Source: Nocardioides aromaticivorans
GTDB lineage: Bacteria > Actinomycetota > Actinomycetes > Propionibacteriales > Nocardioidaceae
Assembly: GCF_013408525.1 (NCBI RefSeq)
Contig: NZ_JACBZM010000001.1
Coordinates: forward strand, 4,154,001-4,218,000
Direction: 5' to 3'
Length of the DNA stretch: 64,000 bases
Part shown: positions 27,119-35,215 of the stretch, piece after piece
Layout of the letters: every line of letters starts with the position of its first letter
Numbering within the stretch: position 1 is the stretch's first letter
Position numbers and translations under genes: made by a program
Notes under the pieces: model-generated
Seen by the model: the letters and a program-made list of their open reading frames with translations, nothing else
Databases searched by the model: none
Told to the model about the DNA's origin: nothing

Positions 27119-28147
27119 ATGCGCGTCGGAGTGCTGACCGGTGGTGGCGACTGTCCCGGGCTCAACGCCGTGATCCGGGCCGTCGTCCGCAAGGGCGTCA
27201 AGGATCACGGCTTCGAGTTCGTCGGCTTCCGCGACGGGTGGAGGGGGCCGCTCGAGGGCGTCACCATGCCGCTCGGGATCGAGCAGTGCCGCGGCATCCT
27301 GCCACGCGGCGGCACGATCCTCGGCTCGTCGCGGACCAACCCGTTCGCGGTCGAGGGCGGTGTCGAGCGGATCCGCGAGAACCTCGCCTCCGCCGGCGTC
27401 GACGCCCTCGTCGCGATCGGTGGCGAGGACACGCTGGGGGTCGCGACGAAGCTCGCCGACCTCGGCGTCAAGGTCGTCGGTGTCCCGAAGACGATCGACA
27501 ACGACCTCTCCGGCACCGACTTCACTTTCGGCTTCGACACCGCCGTCAACATCGCCACGGAGGCGATCGACCGGCTCCACACCACCGCTGAGTCGCACCA
27601 CCGCGTGCTCGTCGTCGAGGTGATGGGCCGCCACGCCGGCTGGATCGCGCTCCACGCCGGCATCGCCGGGGGCGCCAGCGCCGTGCTGATCCCCGAGATC
27701 CCGTTCGACATCGAGGCCGTCTGCGCGCACGTCGAGACCCGCTTCCGCAGCGAGTACGCCCCGATCATCGTCGTCTCCGAGGGCGCGGTCCCCGCCGACG
27801 GCAGCGGGATGACGCTCGTCAGCGGCGAGAAGGACGCCTTCGGCCACGTCCGCCTCGGCGGCATCGGTGACCGGCTCGCCCACGAGATCGAGCAGCGCAC
27901 CGGCAAGGAGGCGCGCGCCGTCGTCCTCGGGCACATCCAGCGCGGTGGCACGCCGACCGCGTTCGACCGCTGGCTGGCGACCCGGTTCGGGTTGCAGGCG
28001 ATCGACGCCGTCGCCGAGGGGGAGTACGGCGTCATGGTGGCGCTGCGTGGCACCGACATCGTGCGGGTGCCGCTCATCGAGGGCACCGGCGAGCTGAAGG
28101 TCGTCAGCCCCCGCGAGTACGCCGAGGCGCAGGTCTTCTTCGGCTGA
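27119..28147 (+). CDS. Phosphofructokinase, pyrophosphate-type residues
   Basis: Encodes 342 residues from ATG 27119 (an ATG six bases upstream is also in frame). It has the PfkA motifs GGGDCPGLNAVIR, the catalytic base D127 in PKTIDNDL, and MGRHAGWIAL. Counting from the chosen start, residue 104 is Asp (in GGEDT) and residue 124 is Lys (VPKTID). In this family Gly at both sites goes with ATP use, while Asp104 and Lys124 go with pyrophosphate. It should therefore interconvert fructose-6-phosphate and fructose-1,6-bisphosphate with PPi, reversibly. It lies 10 nt after the ABC ATPase gene. Confidence 0.88.
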   Translation: MRVGVLTGGGDCPGLNAVIRAVVRKGVKDHGFEFVGFRDGWRGPLEGVTMPLGIEQCRGILPRGGTILGSSRTNPFAVEGGVERIRENLASAGVDALVAIGGEDTLGVATKLADLGVKVVGVPKTIDNDLSGTDFTFGFDTAVNIATEAIDRLHTTAESHHRVLVVEVMGRHAGWIALHAGIAGGASAVLIPEIPFDIEAVCAHVETRFRSEYAPIIVVSEGAVPADGSGMTLVSGEKDAFGHVRLGGIGDRLAHEIEQRTGKEARAVVLGHIQRGGTPTAFDRWLATRFGLQAIDAVAEGEYGVMVALRGTDIVRVPLIEGTGELKVVSPREYAEAQVFFG

Positions 28148-28931
28148 CCTCCCGCTGCCCGGGGTCCTGGGGAGCGAGGTCGACGTCGACCACCAGCGCG
28201 CGGTGGTCCGACAGCGCCATCTGCCGAGCGGTCGACCGCGCCGGGAGCGCCGGGTCAGCGAGCACGTGGTCCAGCTGCTCGACCGGGGCGTCGGCGGGGA
28301 AGGTCGGGTGTGCCGCGAGCGCCCGCAGGCCGGAGACCCGCTCGGCCCGTCCGAGGTCCATGTTGAGGTCGCCGGTCAGCAGCAGCGGCCGCCGCGCGCC
28401 GGACAGCGCGCGGACCAGGTGGGCGAGCTGGCGGCCGTTCCACCAGCGCACGAAGGACAGGTGGGTCGTCGCCACCGTCACCTCGCCGTCGGGTGTGCGC
28501 ATCGACCCGGCGACGGCGACGCGCGGCTCGTCCCGGACGAGGGTCGGGCGGACCTGCCCGGGGAAGCGCACCGGCACCCGCGTCGGCAGCACAGGCAGCC
28601 GGACGACCTCCCAGCCGGCCACCTCGTAGCGGCTCAGCAGCGCGATCCCGTACGCCGCGTCCTCCGGCTGCTCCCGGCCGGTGGCGGCCGTCCACGTCGC
28701 GCCGGGACTGCCCGCCAGGGCGGCGACGAACCGGTGGTCCACGGCTCCCATCGCCTCGGCGGCGACGGCGGTGAGGTCGGCGCGCCCGGAACGGTGCTGG
28801 TTGCGGTCGACCTCCTGCAGCGCCAGCACGTCCGGCTCGAGGGCACGGATCGCCTCGGCCAGCACCCGGGTGTCGACGGCGTGGTCGTGGAGCGTGCGGC
28901 CGTTGAGGATGTTGAACGAGACCAGCCTCAT
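28104..28931 (-). CDS. Endonuclease/exonuclease/phosphatase (EEP) family protein
   Basis: Encodes 275 residues. Family motifs in order: SFNILNG near the start, ALQEVDRNQ with the metal-binding Glu, TTHLSFVRWWNG, LTGDLNMDLG with the catalytic Asp, QLDHVLADP, and the final SDHRALVVDVD. These define a DNase I/phosphodiesterase-type domain; the substrate could be a nucleic acid, sugar phosphate or lipid headgroup. No signal peptide is seen. The last 14 or so codons overlap the 3' end of the convergent phosphofructokinase gene; that tail, rich in Arg, may be dispensable. Confidence 0.82.
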   Translation of the reverse strand: MRLVSFNILNGRTLHDHAVDTRVLAEAIRALEPDVLALQEVDRNQHRSGRADLTAVAAEAMGAVDHRFVAALAGSPGATWTAATGREQPEDAAYGIALLSRYEVAGWEVVRLPVLPTRVPVRFPGQVRPTLVRDEPRVAVAGSMRTPDGEVTVATTHLSFVRWWNGRQLAHLVRALSGARRPLLLTGDLNMDLGRAERVSGLRALAAHPTFPADAPVEQLDHVLADPALPARSTARQMALSDHRALVVDVDLAPQDPGQREVSRRRPAPRRTRGG

Positions 28932-29018
28932 GCCCGGACCAGTACCCCGAACCGCCGGCTGCATCGGGCGGCATGGGGAGCCGGCGCCGGGGTACCTCCC
29001 GGCCCGAGGTGATGGCGG

Positions 29019-29654
29019 ATGGTGCACGACGACGCCTCGTCCGGCGCAGCGCGTCCGGCCGGCGTGGCAGGCCAGGACGCGCTGCGCGCGGCCCTGAAGC
29101 TGGTGGCGGTGGCGCTCAAGGAGGGCGGGCTGCCGTTCGCCCTGGCCGGCAGCTACGGCATCTGGGCGCGCGGCGGCCCCGAGCCGGACCACGACGTCGA
29201 CTTCATGGTCGCCGAGGAGGACGCGCTGCGGGCGCGTGACCTGCTCGCCGAGCGCGACCTGGTCGTCGTGCAGCCTCCGGAGGACTGGCTGTTCAAGGTC
29301 TTCGTCGACGACGCGATGGTGGACGTGATCCACCGGGTGGGCGGCGAGCCGCTCGACCGCTCCCGCTTCGACGAGGCCGAGGTGATGGAGGTCGAGTCGG
29401 TGCAGATGCCGGTGCTGCCCGCCACGGTGCTGATGGCCGACAAGCTCGGCGCCATGGAGGAGCACGCGTGCAACCTGACGCCCGTGATCCCGGCCGCCCG
29501 CGCGATCCGCGAGCAGGTCGACTGGGCGGAGGTGCAGCGTCGTACCGAGGGCAACCCGTTCGCCGAGGCCTGCCTCGTCCTGCTCCGGCGACTCGATGTC
29601 GCCGCGCCCCACCGGCCAAATGCTTCACATCCCGCCGGTGCTGCGCAAGGGTGA
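29019..29654 (+). CDS. Predicted nucleotidyltransferase-fold protein
   Basis: Encodes 211 residues. The text FALAGSYGIWARGGPEPDHDVDFMV holds the GS motif and DxD of the nucleotidyltransferase fold near residues 47-66, and a further Asp occurs in DDAMVDVIHR. This is the pattern of stand-alone NTases of the kanamycin nucleotidyltransferase/AbiEii-like group, with a helical C-terminal half. Substrate is unknown and no antitoxin partner is adjacent. It is on the plus strand ahead of the APC permease. Confidence 0.65.
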   Translation: MVHDDASSGAARPAGVAGQDALRAALKLVAVALKEGGLPFALAGSYGIWARGGPEPDHDVDFMVAEEDALRARDLLAERDLVVVQPPEDWLFKVFVDDAMVDVIHRVGGEPLDRSRFDEAEVMEVESVQMPVLPATVLMADKLGAMEEHACNLTPVIPAARAIREQVDWAEVQRRTEGNPFAEACLVLLRRLDVAAPHRPNASHPAGAAQG

Positions 29655-29696
29655 GTGCCTGGGGGACGACTTCCGACTCGGGGAGGGGACAGGCCC

Positions 29697-31202
29697 ATGA
29701 CCACTGACACCGCACCACCGGGACCGGCGGGCAAGCAGCACGACCAACCAGAGCTCAAGCGGGTCCTCGGCCCGGGGCTCCTGCTGCTGTTCATCGTCGG
29801 CGACATCCTCGGCGCCGGCGTGTACGCCGTCACCGGCCGCCTCGCGGGGCAGGTCGGCGGCATCGCGTGGCTGCCGTTCCTGGTCGCCTTCGCGGTCGCG
29901 ACGCTGACCGCGTTCTCCTACCTGGAGCTGGTGACGAAGTATCCCCAGGCCGCGGGAGCGGCGCTCTACGCCCACAAGGCGTTCGGGGTCCACTTCATCA
30001 CCTTCCTCGTGGCGTTCACCGTGATCTGCTCCGGCATCACCAGCGCCTCGACCTCGGCCAACCTGCTCGCCAACAACCTGCTGATCGGGCTCGACGAGAT
30101 CTGGTCGGGCGTGCCGACGACGCCCGGCTGGGCGATGTTCGTCGCGCTGGCCTTCATGGGCCTGCTCGCACTGATCAACCTGCGCGGCGTCGGGGAGAGC
30201 GTGAAGTTCAACGTCGTGCTCACCCTGGTCGAGATGACGGCCCTGGCGATCGTCATCGCGATCGGCTTCTCGGTGATGGCGAAGGGCGACGGCGACTTCG
30301 ACCGGATCACCGTCTTCGAGAACCCCTCCGACAAGGGGATCTTCATGGCGGTCACGATCGCCACCGCCATCGCGTTCTTCTCGATGGTCGGCTTCGAGGA
30401 CTCGGTCAACATGGTCGAGGAGACGAAGGAGCCCGAGCGGATCTTCCCGCGGATGATGCTGACCGGCCTGGGGATCGCCGTCCTGATCTACATGCTCGTC
30501 GCGATCTCGGTCGTCATCGTGATCCCGCCCGGCGACATCGCCAACCCGACCAACAAGGAAGCCGGCATCCTGATCGACGTCGTGAAGCTCGGCGCGCCGG
30601 ACCTGCCGATCGACAAGATCTTCCCGTTCCTGACGGTGTTCGCCGTCGCCAACACCGCGCTGATCAACATGCTCATGGCCAGCCGCCTGCTCTACGGCAT
30701 GGCCCGCCAGGGCGTGCTCCCGCCGGCGCTCGGCAAGGTGCTGCACGGCCGCCGGACGCCGTACGCCGCCATCGCGTTCACGACCGTGCTGGCGATGGCG
30801 CTCATCGTCGCCGTCGTCCAGCTGCGCGACTCGACCCTCGGCGACGCCGAGGAGGGCACCGAGGTCTCGGTCGTCAGTGCGCTCTCCGGCACGACCGGAC
30901 TGCTGCTGCTCGCGGTCTTCTCGATCGTCAACGTCGCATGCCTGATCCTGCGCCGCGAGCCCGACAGCGGCCACTTCAAGGCACCGACGGTGGTCCCGGT
31001 GCTCGGCGCCCTGCTCTGCCTCTACCTGCTCGGCCCGTGGGCGCGGCTCGCGCCCGACCGGATCCAGTACGCCATCGCCGGGATCATGCTGCTGCTCGGC
31101 GTCGTGCTCTGGGGCCTCACCCGGGCGTTCTACAAGCCCGAGGGCGGCCACTTCCTCGACATCGAGCACATGGACGTCGACCCCTCGGACGACCCCAGGT
31201 AG
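29697..31202 (+). CDS. APC-family amino acid permease
   Basis: Encodes 501 residues. A short soluble N-terminus is followed by about twelve transmembrane segments; the first contains GDILGAGVYAVTGRLAG, where the unwound glycine stretch binds substrate in APC carriers. The mid-protein text AFFSMVGFEDSVNMVEETKEP is typical of the family. It should import an amino acid or related amine by cation coupling; specificity cannot be assigned. A strong hairpin terminator follows at 31215. Confidence 0.9.
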   Translation: MTTDTAPPGPAGKQHDQPELKRVLGPGLLLLFIVGDILGAGVYAVTGRLAGQVGGIAWLPFLVAFAVATLTAFSYLELVTKYPQAAGAALYAHKAFGVHFITFLVAFTVICSGITSASTSANLLANNLLIGLDEIWSGVPTTPGWAMFVALAFMGLLALINLRGVGESVKFNVVLTLVEMTALAIVIAIGFSVMAKGDGDFDRITVFENPSDKGIFMAVTIATAIAFFSMVGFEDSVNMVEETKEPERIFPRMMLTGLGIAVLIYMLVAISVVIVIPPGDIANPTNKEAGILIDVVKLGAPDLPIDKIFPFLTVFAVANTALINMLMASRLLYGMARQGVLPPALGKVLHGRRTPYAAIAFTTVLAMALIVAVVQLRDSTLGDAEEGTEVSVVSALSGTTGLLLLAVFSIVNVACLILRREPDSGHFKAPTVVPVLGALLCLYLLGPWARLAPDRIQYAIAGIMLLLGVVLWGLTRAFYKPEGGHFLDIEHMDVDPSDDPR

Positions 31203-31214
31203 CGCAGCGGCGTC

Positions 31215-31247
31215 CACGGGTGCCCGCCGAGTCGGCGGGCACCCGTG
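31215..31247 (+). terminator. Perfect 16-bp stem terminator after the permease gene
   Basis: CACGGGTGCCCGCCGA (31215-31230) and TCGGCGGGCACCCGTG (31232-31247) are exact complements separated by a single G, so about 14 pairs with a tight loop can form. There is no T-run, as usual in very GC-rich actinobacteria. It ends 8 nt before the putative -10 of the DAHP synthase gene. Confidence 0.8.
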
Positions 31248-31255
31248 CCGCGCCG

Positions 31256-31261
31256 TACCCT
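31256..31261 (+). promoter_or_regulatory. -10 box (TACCCT) of the DAHP synthase gene
   Basis: TACCCT ends 6 nt before the GTG at 31268; the -35 region would fall inside the terminator stem. Leaderless transcription is likely, although the intervening run of G could act as a weak ribosome site. Confidence 0.5.
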
Positions 31262-31267
31262 TGGGGG

Positions 31268-32605
31268 GTGAGCACCCTCCCGTCCCTCGAGCAGTTGCAC
31301 GCCATCGGCGCGAAGCAGCAGCCGACGTACGACGACCCGGCGGCCCTGGCCGCTGTCGTCGACCGGCTGCGGACGCTTCCCCCGCTGGTCTTTGCGGGCG
31401 AGTGCGACGAGCTGAAGGCCAAGATCGCGGCGGCCAGCCGGGGCGAGGCCTTCCTGCTCCAGGGCGGCGACTGCGCCGAGACGTTCGTCGACGCGACGGC
31501 CGACAACACCCGCAACAAGCTGCGCGTGCTGCTGCAGATGGCGGTCGTGCTGACCTACGCCGCGTCCGTGCCGGTCATCAAGGTCGGCCGCCTCGCCGGC
31601 CAGTACGCCAAGCCGCGCTCCTCCGACAGCGAGACCCGCGACGGGGTGACCCTGCCGGCCTACCGCGGCGACGCGGTCAACGGCTTCGACTTCACCCCGG
31701 AGTCGCGCCGCCACGACCCGCAGCGCCTGCTCGACGTCTACCACGCGTCGGCGTCGACGCTGAACCTCGTGCGCGCCTTCACCACCGGTGGCTACGCCGA
31801 CCTGCGCCAGGTGCACACCTGGAACTCGGAGTTCGTGCGCAACAGCCCCGTCGGCCAGCACTACGAGGCGATGGCCGCCGAGATCGACCGCGCGCTCACC
31901 TTCATGAAGGCCATCGGCGCCGACCCGGACGAGTTCCACCGCGTCGACTTCTACTCCTCGCACGAGGCGCTGCTGCTGGAGTACGAGCACGCGATGACGC
32001 GCATCGACTCGCGCACCGAGAAGCCGTACAACGTCTCGGGCCACATGGTCTGGATCGGCGAGCGCACCCGTCAGCTCGACGGCGCGCACGTCGAGTACTT
32101 CAGCCACATCAGCAACCCGATCGGCTGCAAGCTCGGCCCGACGGCCACCGCCGACGACGCGCTGGCGCTGGCGGCCAAGCTCAACCCGACCAACGAGCCG
32201 GGCCGGCTGACCTTCATCACCCGCTTCGGTGCGGGCAGGATCCGCGACGGCCTCCCGCCGCTGGTCGAGAAGGTCACCGCCGAGGGCGTCGACGTCGCGT
32301 GGGTCTCCGACGCGATGCACGGCAACACCTTCGAGGCGTCCAACGGCTACAAGACCCGCCGCTTCGAGGACGTCCTCGACGAGGTGATCGGCTTCTTCGA
32401 GGTGCACCGCGCGCTCGGCACCGTCCCCGCGGGCATCCTGGTCGAGAACACCGGCGACGACGTCACCGAGATCATCGGCGGCGGCGAGCAGCTCGACGAG
32501 CTGGGCCTGGCGCACCGCTACGAGTCGGTCGTCGACCCCCGCCTCAACCGCGTGCAGTCGCTCGAGCTGGCCTTCCAGGTCGCGGAGAACCTCCGGAAGA
32601 AGTGA
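31268..32605 (+). CDS. Class II 3-deoxy-7-phosphoheptulonate (DAHP) synthase
   Basis: Encodes 445 residues from GTG 31268. Family II signatures are clear: LQGGDCAETF with the metal-binding Cys, GRLAGQYAKPRSSD for PEP binding, HMVWIGERTRQLDGAHVEY and the C-terminal VVDPRLNR. It joins PEP and erythrose 4-phosphate in the first step of the shikimate pathway in the cytoplasm. Class II is the usual actinobacterial form. It stands alone between the permease and a minus-strand gene. Confidence 0.95.
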   Translation: MSTLPSLEQLHAIGAKQQPTYDDPAALAAVVDRLRTLPPLVFAGECDELKAKIAAASRGEAFLLQGGDCAETFVDATADNTRNKLRVLLQMAVVLTYAASVPVIKVGRLAGQYAKPRSSDSETRDGVTLPAYRGDAVNGFDFTPESRRHDPQRLLDVYHASASTLNLVRAFTTGGYADLRQVHTWNSEFVRNSPVGQHYEAMAAEIDRALTFMKAIGADPDEFHRVDFYSSHEALLLEYEHAMTRIDSRTEKPYNVSGHMVWIGERTRQLDGAHVEYFSHISNPIGCKLGPTATADDALALAAKLNPTNEPGRLTFITRFGAGRIRDGLPPLVEKVTAEGVDVAWVSDAMHGNTFEASNGYKTRRFEDVLDEVIGFFEVHRALGTVPAGILVENTGDDVTEIIGGGEQLDELGLAHRYESVVDPRLNRVQSLELAFQVAENLRKK

Positions 32606-32619
32606 GCGCCGCCTGAGCC

Positions 32620-33669
32620 CTAGGCAGGTGCTCCGAGGAACCGGATCTCGCTGATCGCGGTGTAGTCACGTCCGTTGGCGCCCCGGCCGGGCTGCGTGAC
32701 GGTGAGCAGGTGCACCCGGATGGTGCGGGTCGCGACCGGGCCGATGTCGGCCATCTGGAGCGCCTGGCGGTCCGCGAGCTCCTGCGTGATGCGCGTGCCG
32801 TCGTCGAACTCCCACTGCACGGCCCGGATCCGGCGGTTGGCGCGGTACCAGTTGTCCGGCCCGTCGACCTTCGCGTAGCCGTTGATCATGCCGACCTCGG
32901 TGATGACGACGTCCTGGCCGAGGTCGAAGGTGAGCGTCTCGCCGGTGCCGTCACCGGGCATCCGCCACGACGTGCGGGGCTTGCCGTCCCACATGTTCTC
33001 GGGCACGAAGCGCACCGGTCGGTTGGACCGGTCGCGGCTCGGCGGCGCGACCGCGGGCACCTCGGCGGTGACGCCGGTCGTGAGGTCGACGACGTCGGCG
33101 GGGTCGGGCTGGGCCACCGGGCCGCCGGTCCCGGAGCTGTCCGGCTGGTCCGGCTCCGTCGCGTCGTCGCCGGCGGGGCCGTCGGTCGTCCGCTCACTGC
33201 CGGCGCGGTCGCCGGCCTTGTCGTCGTCGCCCGAGCTGACCAGCAGGTAGCCCCCGACGCCCGCGACCAGCGCGAGCAGCACGAACGCGACCAGCCACGG
33301 CAGCCATGCGGGGGCGGGACGCCGGCCGGGGTCGCCCTGCGGGCGGGTCGGCGGGCTGACCGGCGGGAGGGACGTGGTGGCGCCGCCGGGGGAGCGCGCG
33401 ACCGTCGGGTACGGGTCGGCGGCCGGAGCGGCGGGCGGCGGCGCGTCCGCGAAGAGGGGGTAGCGCGGTGACGGCGGGAGCTGCCCGACGGGCGGCGGGA
33501 CGACGGCCGTCGGCGGGGCCGGGGCACGCTCGGTCACCGGGGCCGTGGGCACGTCGGGAGCGGGCACCGCCTCGGGGTGTCGGCCGGGCACCGGCTTGCC
33601 GCAGTTGGTGCAGAACCGCCCGACCCCGAGCTCGTGCCCGCAGCTGGTGCAGTACGTCGGGGTGGTCAT
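32620..33669 (-). CDS. Zinc-ribbon membrane protein with C-terminal NADase-type glycan-binding/discoidin-like domain
   Basis: Encodes 349 residues. The N-terminus is a zinc ribbon, CTSCGHELG then CTNCGKPVPG (two CxxC pairs). A proline-rich cytoplasmic stretch leads to one transmembrane helix (WLVAFVLLALVAGVGGYLLV, near residue 125-145), an acidic Gly/Asp/Ser linker, and a beta-rich C-terminal domain beginning NMWDGKPRTSWRM with TFDLGQDVVITEVGMINGY. The latter matches the galactose-binding-like fold seen in zinc-ribbon actinobacterial envelope proteins. It probably binds a glycan or wall polymer outside the cell. Confidence 0.75.
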   Translation of the reverse strand: MTTPTYCTSCGHELGVGRFCTNCGKPVPGRHPEAVPAPDVPTAPVTERAPAPPTAVVPPPVGQLPPSPRYPLFADAPPPAAPAADPYPTVARSPGGATTSLPPVSPPTRPQGDPGRRPAPAWLPWLVAFVLLALVAGVGGYLLVSSGDDDKAGDRAGSERTTDGPAGDDATEPDQPDSSGTGGPVAQPDPADVVDLTTGVTAEVPAVAPPSRDRSNRPVRFVPENMWDGKPRTSWRMPGDGTGETLTFDLGQDVVITEVGMINGYAKVDGPDNWYRANRRIRAVQWEFDDGTRITQELADRQALQMADIGPVATRTIRVHLLTVTQPGRGANGRDYTAISEIRFLGAPA

Positions 33670-33734
33670 CGCGGGCTCACCGTACCCCGACCGCGCCGCG
33701 GCGTGCGGCACCCCGGCGCCCTCGGGGTCCGGGC

Positions 33735-34220
33735 TCACCCGGCGGCGGTCGCGCGGCGGCAGGCCTCCGCCTCGATGTCCTCCAGGTCGTGCTCCAGCAC
33801 CTTGCGGCTGTGGTCGTAGCTGAACCCGCCGAAGACCGCCCACATCGCGCGCGACATCGCCGAGCGGTGGCTCATCTCCACGGTGGTGGTCATCGCGAGG
33901 CGGGTGCTGTGCCGGTCCGGGCCGGCCGGCGTGAGCCGGTAGGCCGTGCGGATGACGTCGTCACCGACCTCGGCCTCGACGACCGTGCGCACGGGCGCCT
34001 CGGCCTCGACGACGTGCAGCTGCTCGGGACCGTGGTGACCGAACAGCGTCCGCTTCTCGCGCCAGGCCGTGCCGACGCCGTACGCGCCCTCGGTCAGGAC
34101 CTCGGTGTCGCTGACGCTGCGCAGCACCTGGTCGGCGTGCGCGACGTCGGTGATGACATCCCAGACCTGCTCCGGCGGCGCCGGGATCGTGGTGTGGACG
34201 TGGATGATGTGACCGGCCAT
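33735..34220 (-). CDS. SRPBCC/polyketide cyclase-like protein
   Basis: Encodes 161 residues with START/Bet v1 pattern: the opening HIIHVHTTIPAPPEQVWDVITDV and a long C-terminal helix (SYDHSRKVLEHDLEDIEAEA). The ATG has TGAGGAG upstream. The histidine-rich start and central EVLTEGAYGVGTAWREKR segment suggest a hydrophobic-ligand pocket, as in the first SRPBCC protein at 7222, but the two share only the fold. Function is not assigned. Confidence 0.78.
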   Translation of the reverse strand: MAGHIIHVHTTIPAPPEQVWDVITDVAHADQVLRSVSDTEVLTEGAYGVGTAWREKRTLFGHHGPEQLHVVEAEAPVRTVVEAEVGDDVIRTAYRLTPAGPDRHSTRLAMTTTVEMSHRSAMSRAMWAVFGGFSYDHSRKVLEHDLEDIEAEACRRATAAG

Positions 34221-34255
34221 GGCGACTCCTCAGGAACACCCCCAGACCTCCATGG

Positions 34256-34272
34256 TGCGCCCGTCGGGCGCA
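34256..34272 (-). terminator. Short stem-loop after the EamA gene
   Basis: TGCGCCCG (34256-34263) and CGGGCGCA (34265-34272) are complementary arms around one T, just downstream of the minus-strand EamA gene and upstream of the SRPBCC gene. It could end the EamA transcript; no T-run is present. Confidence 0.5.
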
Positions 34273-34289
34273 GAAGGCCAGAGGTGCCG

Positions 34290-35198
34290 TCACACGGCGA
34301 GGTGGGTGACCTCGGCCTCGATCCTGCGCCGCGGGAGCGCCTCGACCACGAGCATGGCGGCGAGCACCATCAGGCCGCCGACGACCATCCGCGCGGTGAC
34401 CGACTCGCCGCCCAGGAGGACGGCGAAGGACGCGGCCCACACCGGCTCCATGCTCATGATGATCGCGCTGCGCGTCGGTGGCAGGTGGGCCTGCGCCCAC
34501 GTCTGCGCCAGGATCGCCGCCGCGCCGGCGACGAGCGCCATGTAGACCAGCGAGGCCCAGTCCGCTCCGCGGTCCGGCAGGACGACGCCCGGCGCGCCGC
34601 CCACCAGCGCGGCGACCATGCAGATCACCGCGATGACGAGCACCTGCAGGATCGACATGCCGAGCGCGTCGGCCGGTGTGGACCAGGCGCCGAGCCCGAC
34701 GATGTGGGCGGCGTACAGCAGGGCGCCGACCAGGGTGATCGCCTCGCCGTAGCCGATCGAGAGGCCGTCGAGGGTCAGCACGCCCAGCCCGGCGGTCGCC
34801 AGCAGCACCGCCGCCCAGGTGGCGCCGGTGATCCGGGTGCGCAGGATCGCGGCGGCGAACAGCGGTGTCGCGACGACGTACAGGCCCGTGATGAAGCCGG
34901 ACACGCTGGCCGGGGTGTGCGCGAGCCCTGCGGTCTGCAGGATCTGCGCGACGCCGTACAGGCAGCCCAGGACGAGCGCGTGGCGCCGCACCTGCGGGGA
35001 GAGCCGGGCGATCGCGCGGGGTGCGACGGCCAGCATCGCCGCACCGGCGACCAGGAAGCGGACGCCGAGGAAGTCGACGGTGGGCACCCGCTCGAGCAGG
35101 TCCTTGATGAGGAAGAACGTCGATCCCCAGCAGGCGGTCATCGCGAGCAGGGTCAGCGTCGCGAGCAGGCTGGTACGGCGCTCGCCGTGGTCGGTCAT
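34290..35198 (-). CDS. EamA/DMT-superfamily transporter
   Basis: Encodes 302 residues with ten predicted transmembrane helices in two homologous EamA halves: the first begins LLAMTACWGSTFFLIKDLL and the second LVYMALVAGAAAILAQTWAQ then RSAIIMSMEPVWAA. These are the hallmark motifs of the drug/metabolite transporter superfamily. It probably exports an amino acid or small metabolite. It is followed by a possible terminator at 34256 and preceded by the PASTA kinase gene stop at 35216. Confidence 0.88.
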   Translation of the reverse strand: MTDHGERRTSLLATLTLLAMTACWGSTFFLIKDLLERVPTVDFLGVRFLVAGAAMLAVAPRAIARLSPQVRRHALVLGCLYGVAQILQTAGLAHTPASVSGFITGLYVVATPLFAAAILRTRITGATWAAVLLATAGLGVLTLDGLSIGYGEAITLVGALLYAAHIVGLGAWSTPADALGMSILQVLVIAVICMVAALVGGAPGVVLPDRGADWASLVYMALVAGAAAILAQTWAQAHLPPTRSAIIMSMEPVWAASFAVLLGGESVTARMVVGGLMVLAAMLVVEALPRRRIEAEVTHLAV

Positions 35199-35215
35199 GC
35201 GGGTCTCGGCTGCGG

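Noticed and set aside
29019..29654. AbiEii-type toxin
   Set aside because: The nucleotidyltransferase motifs fit loosely, but there is no adjacent antitoxin gene, so I left it as a predicted nucleotidyltransferase.
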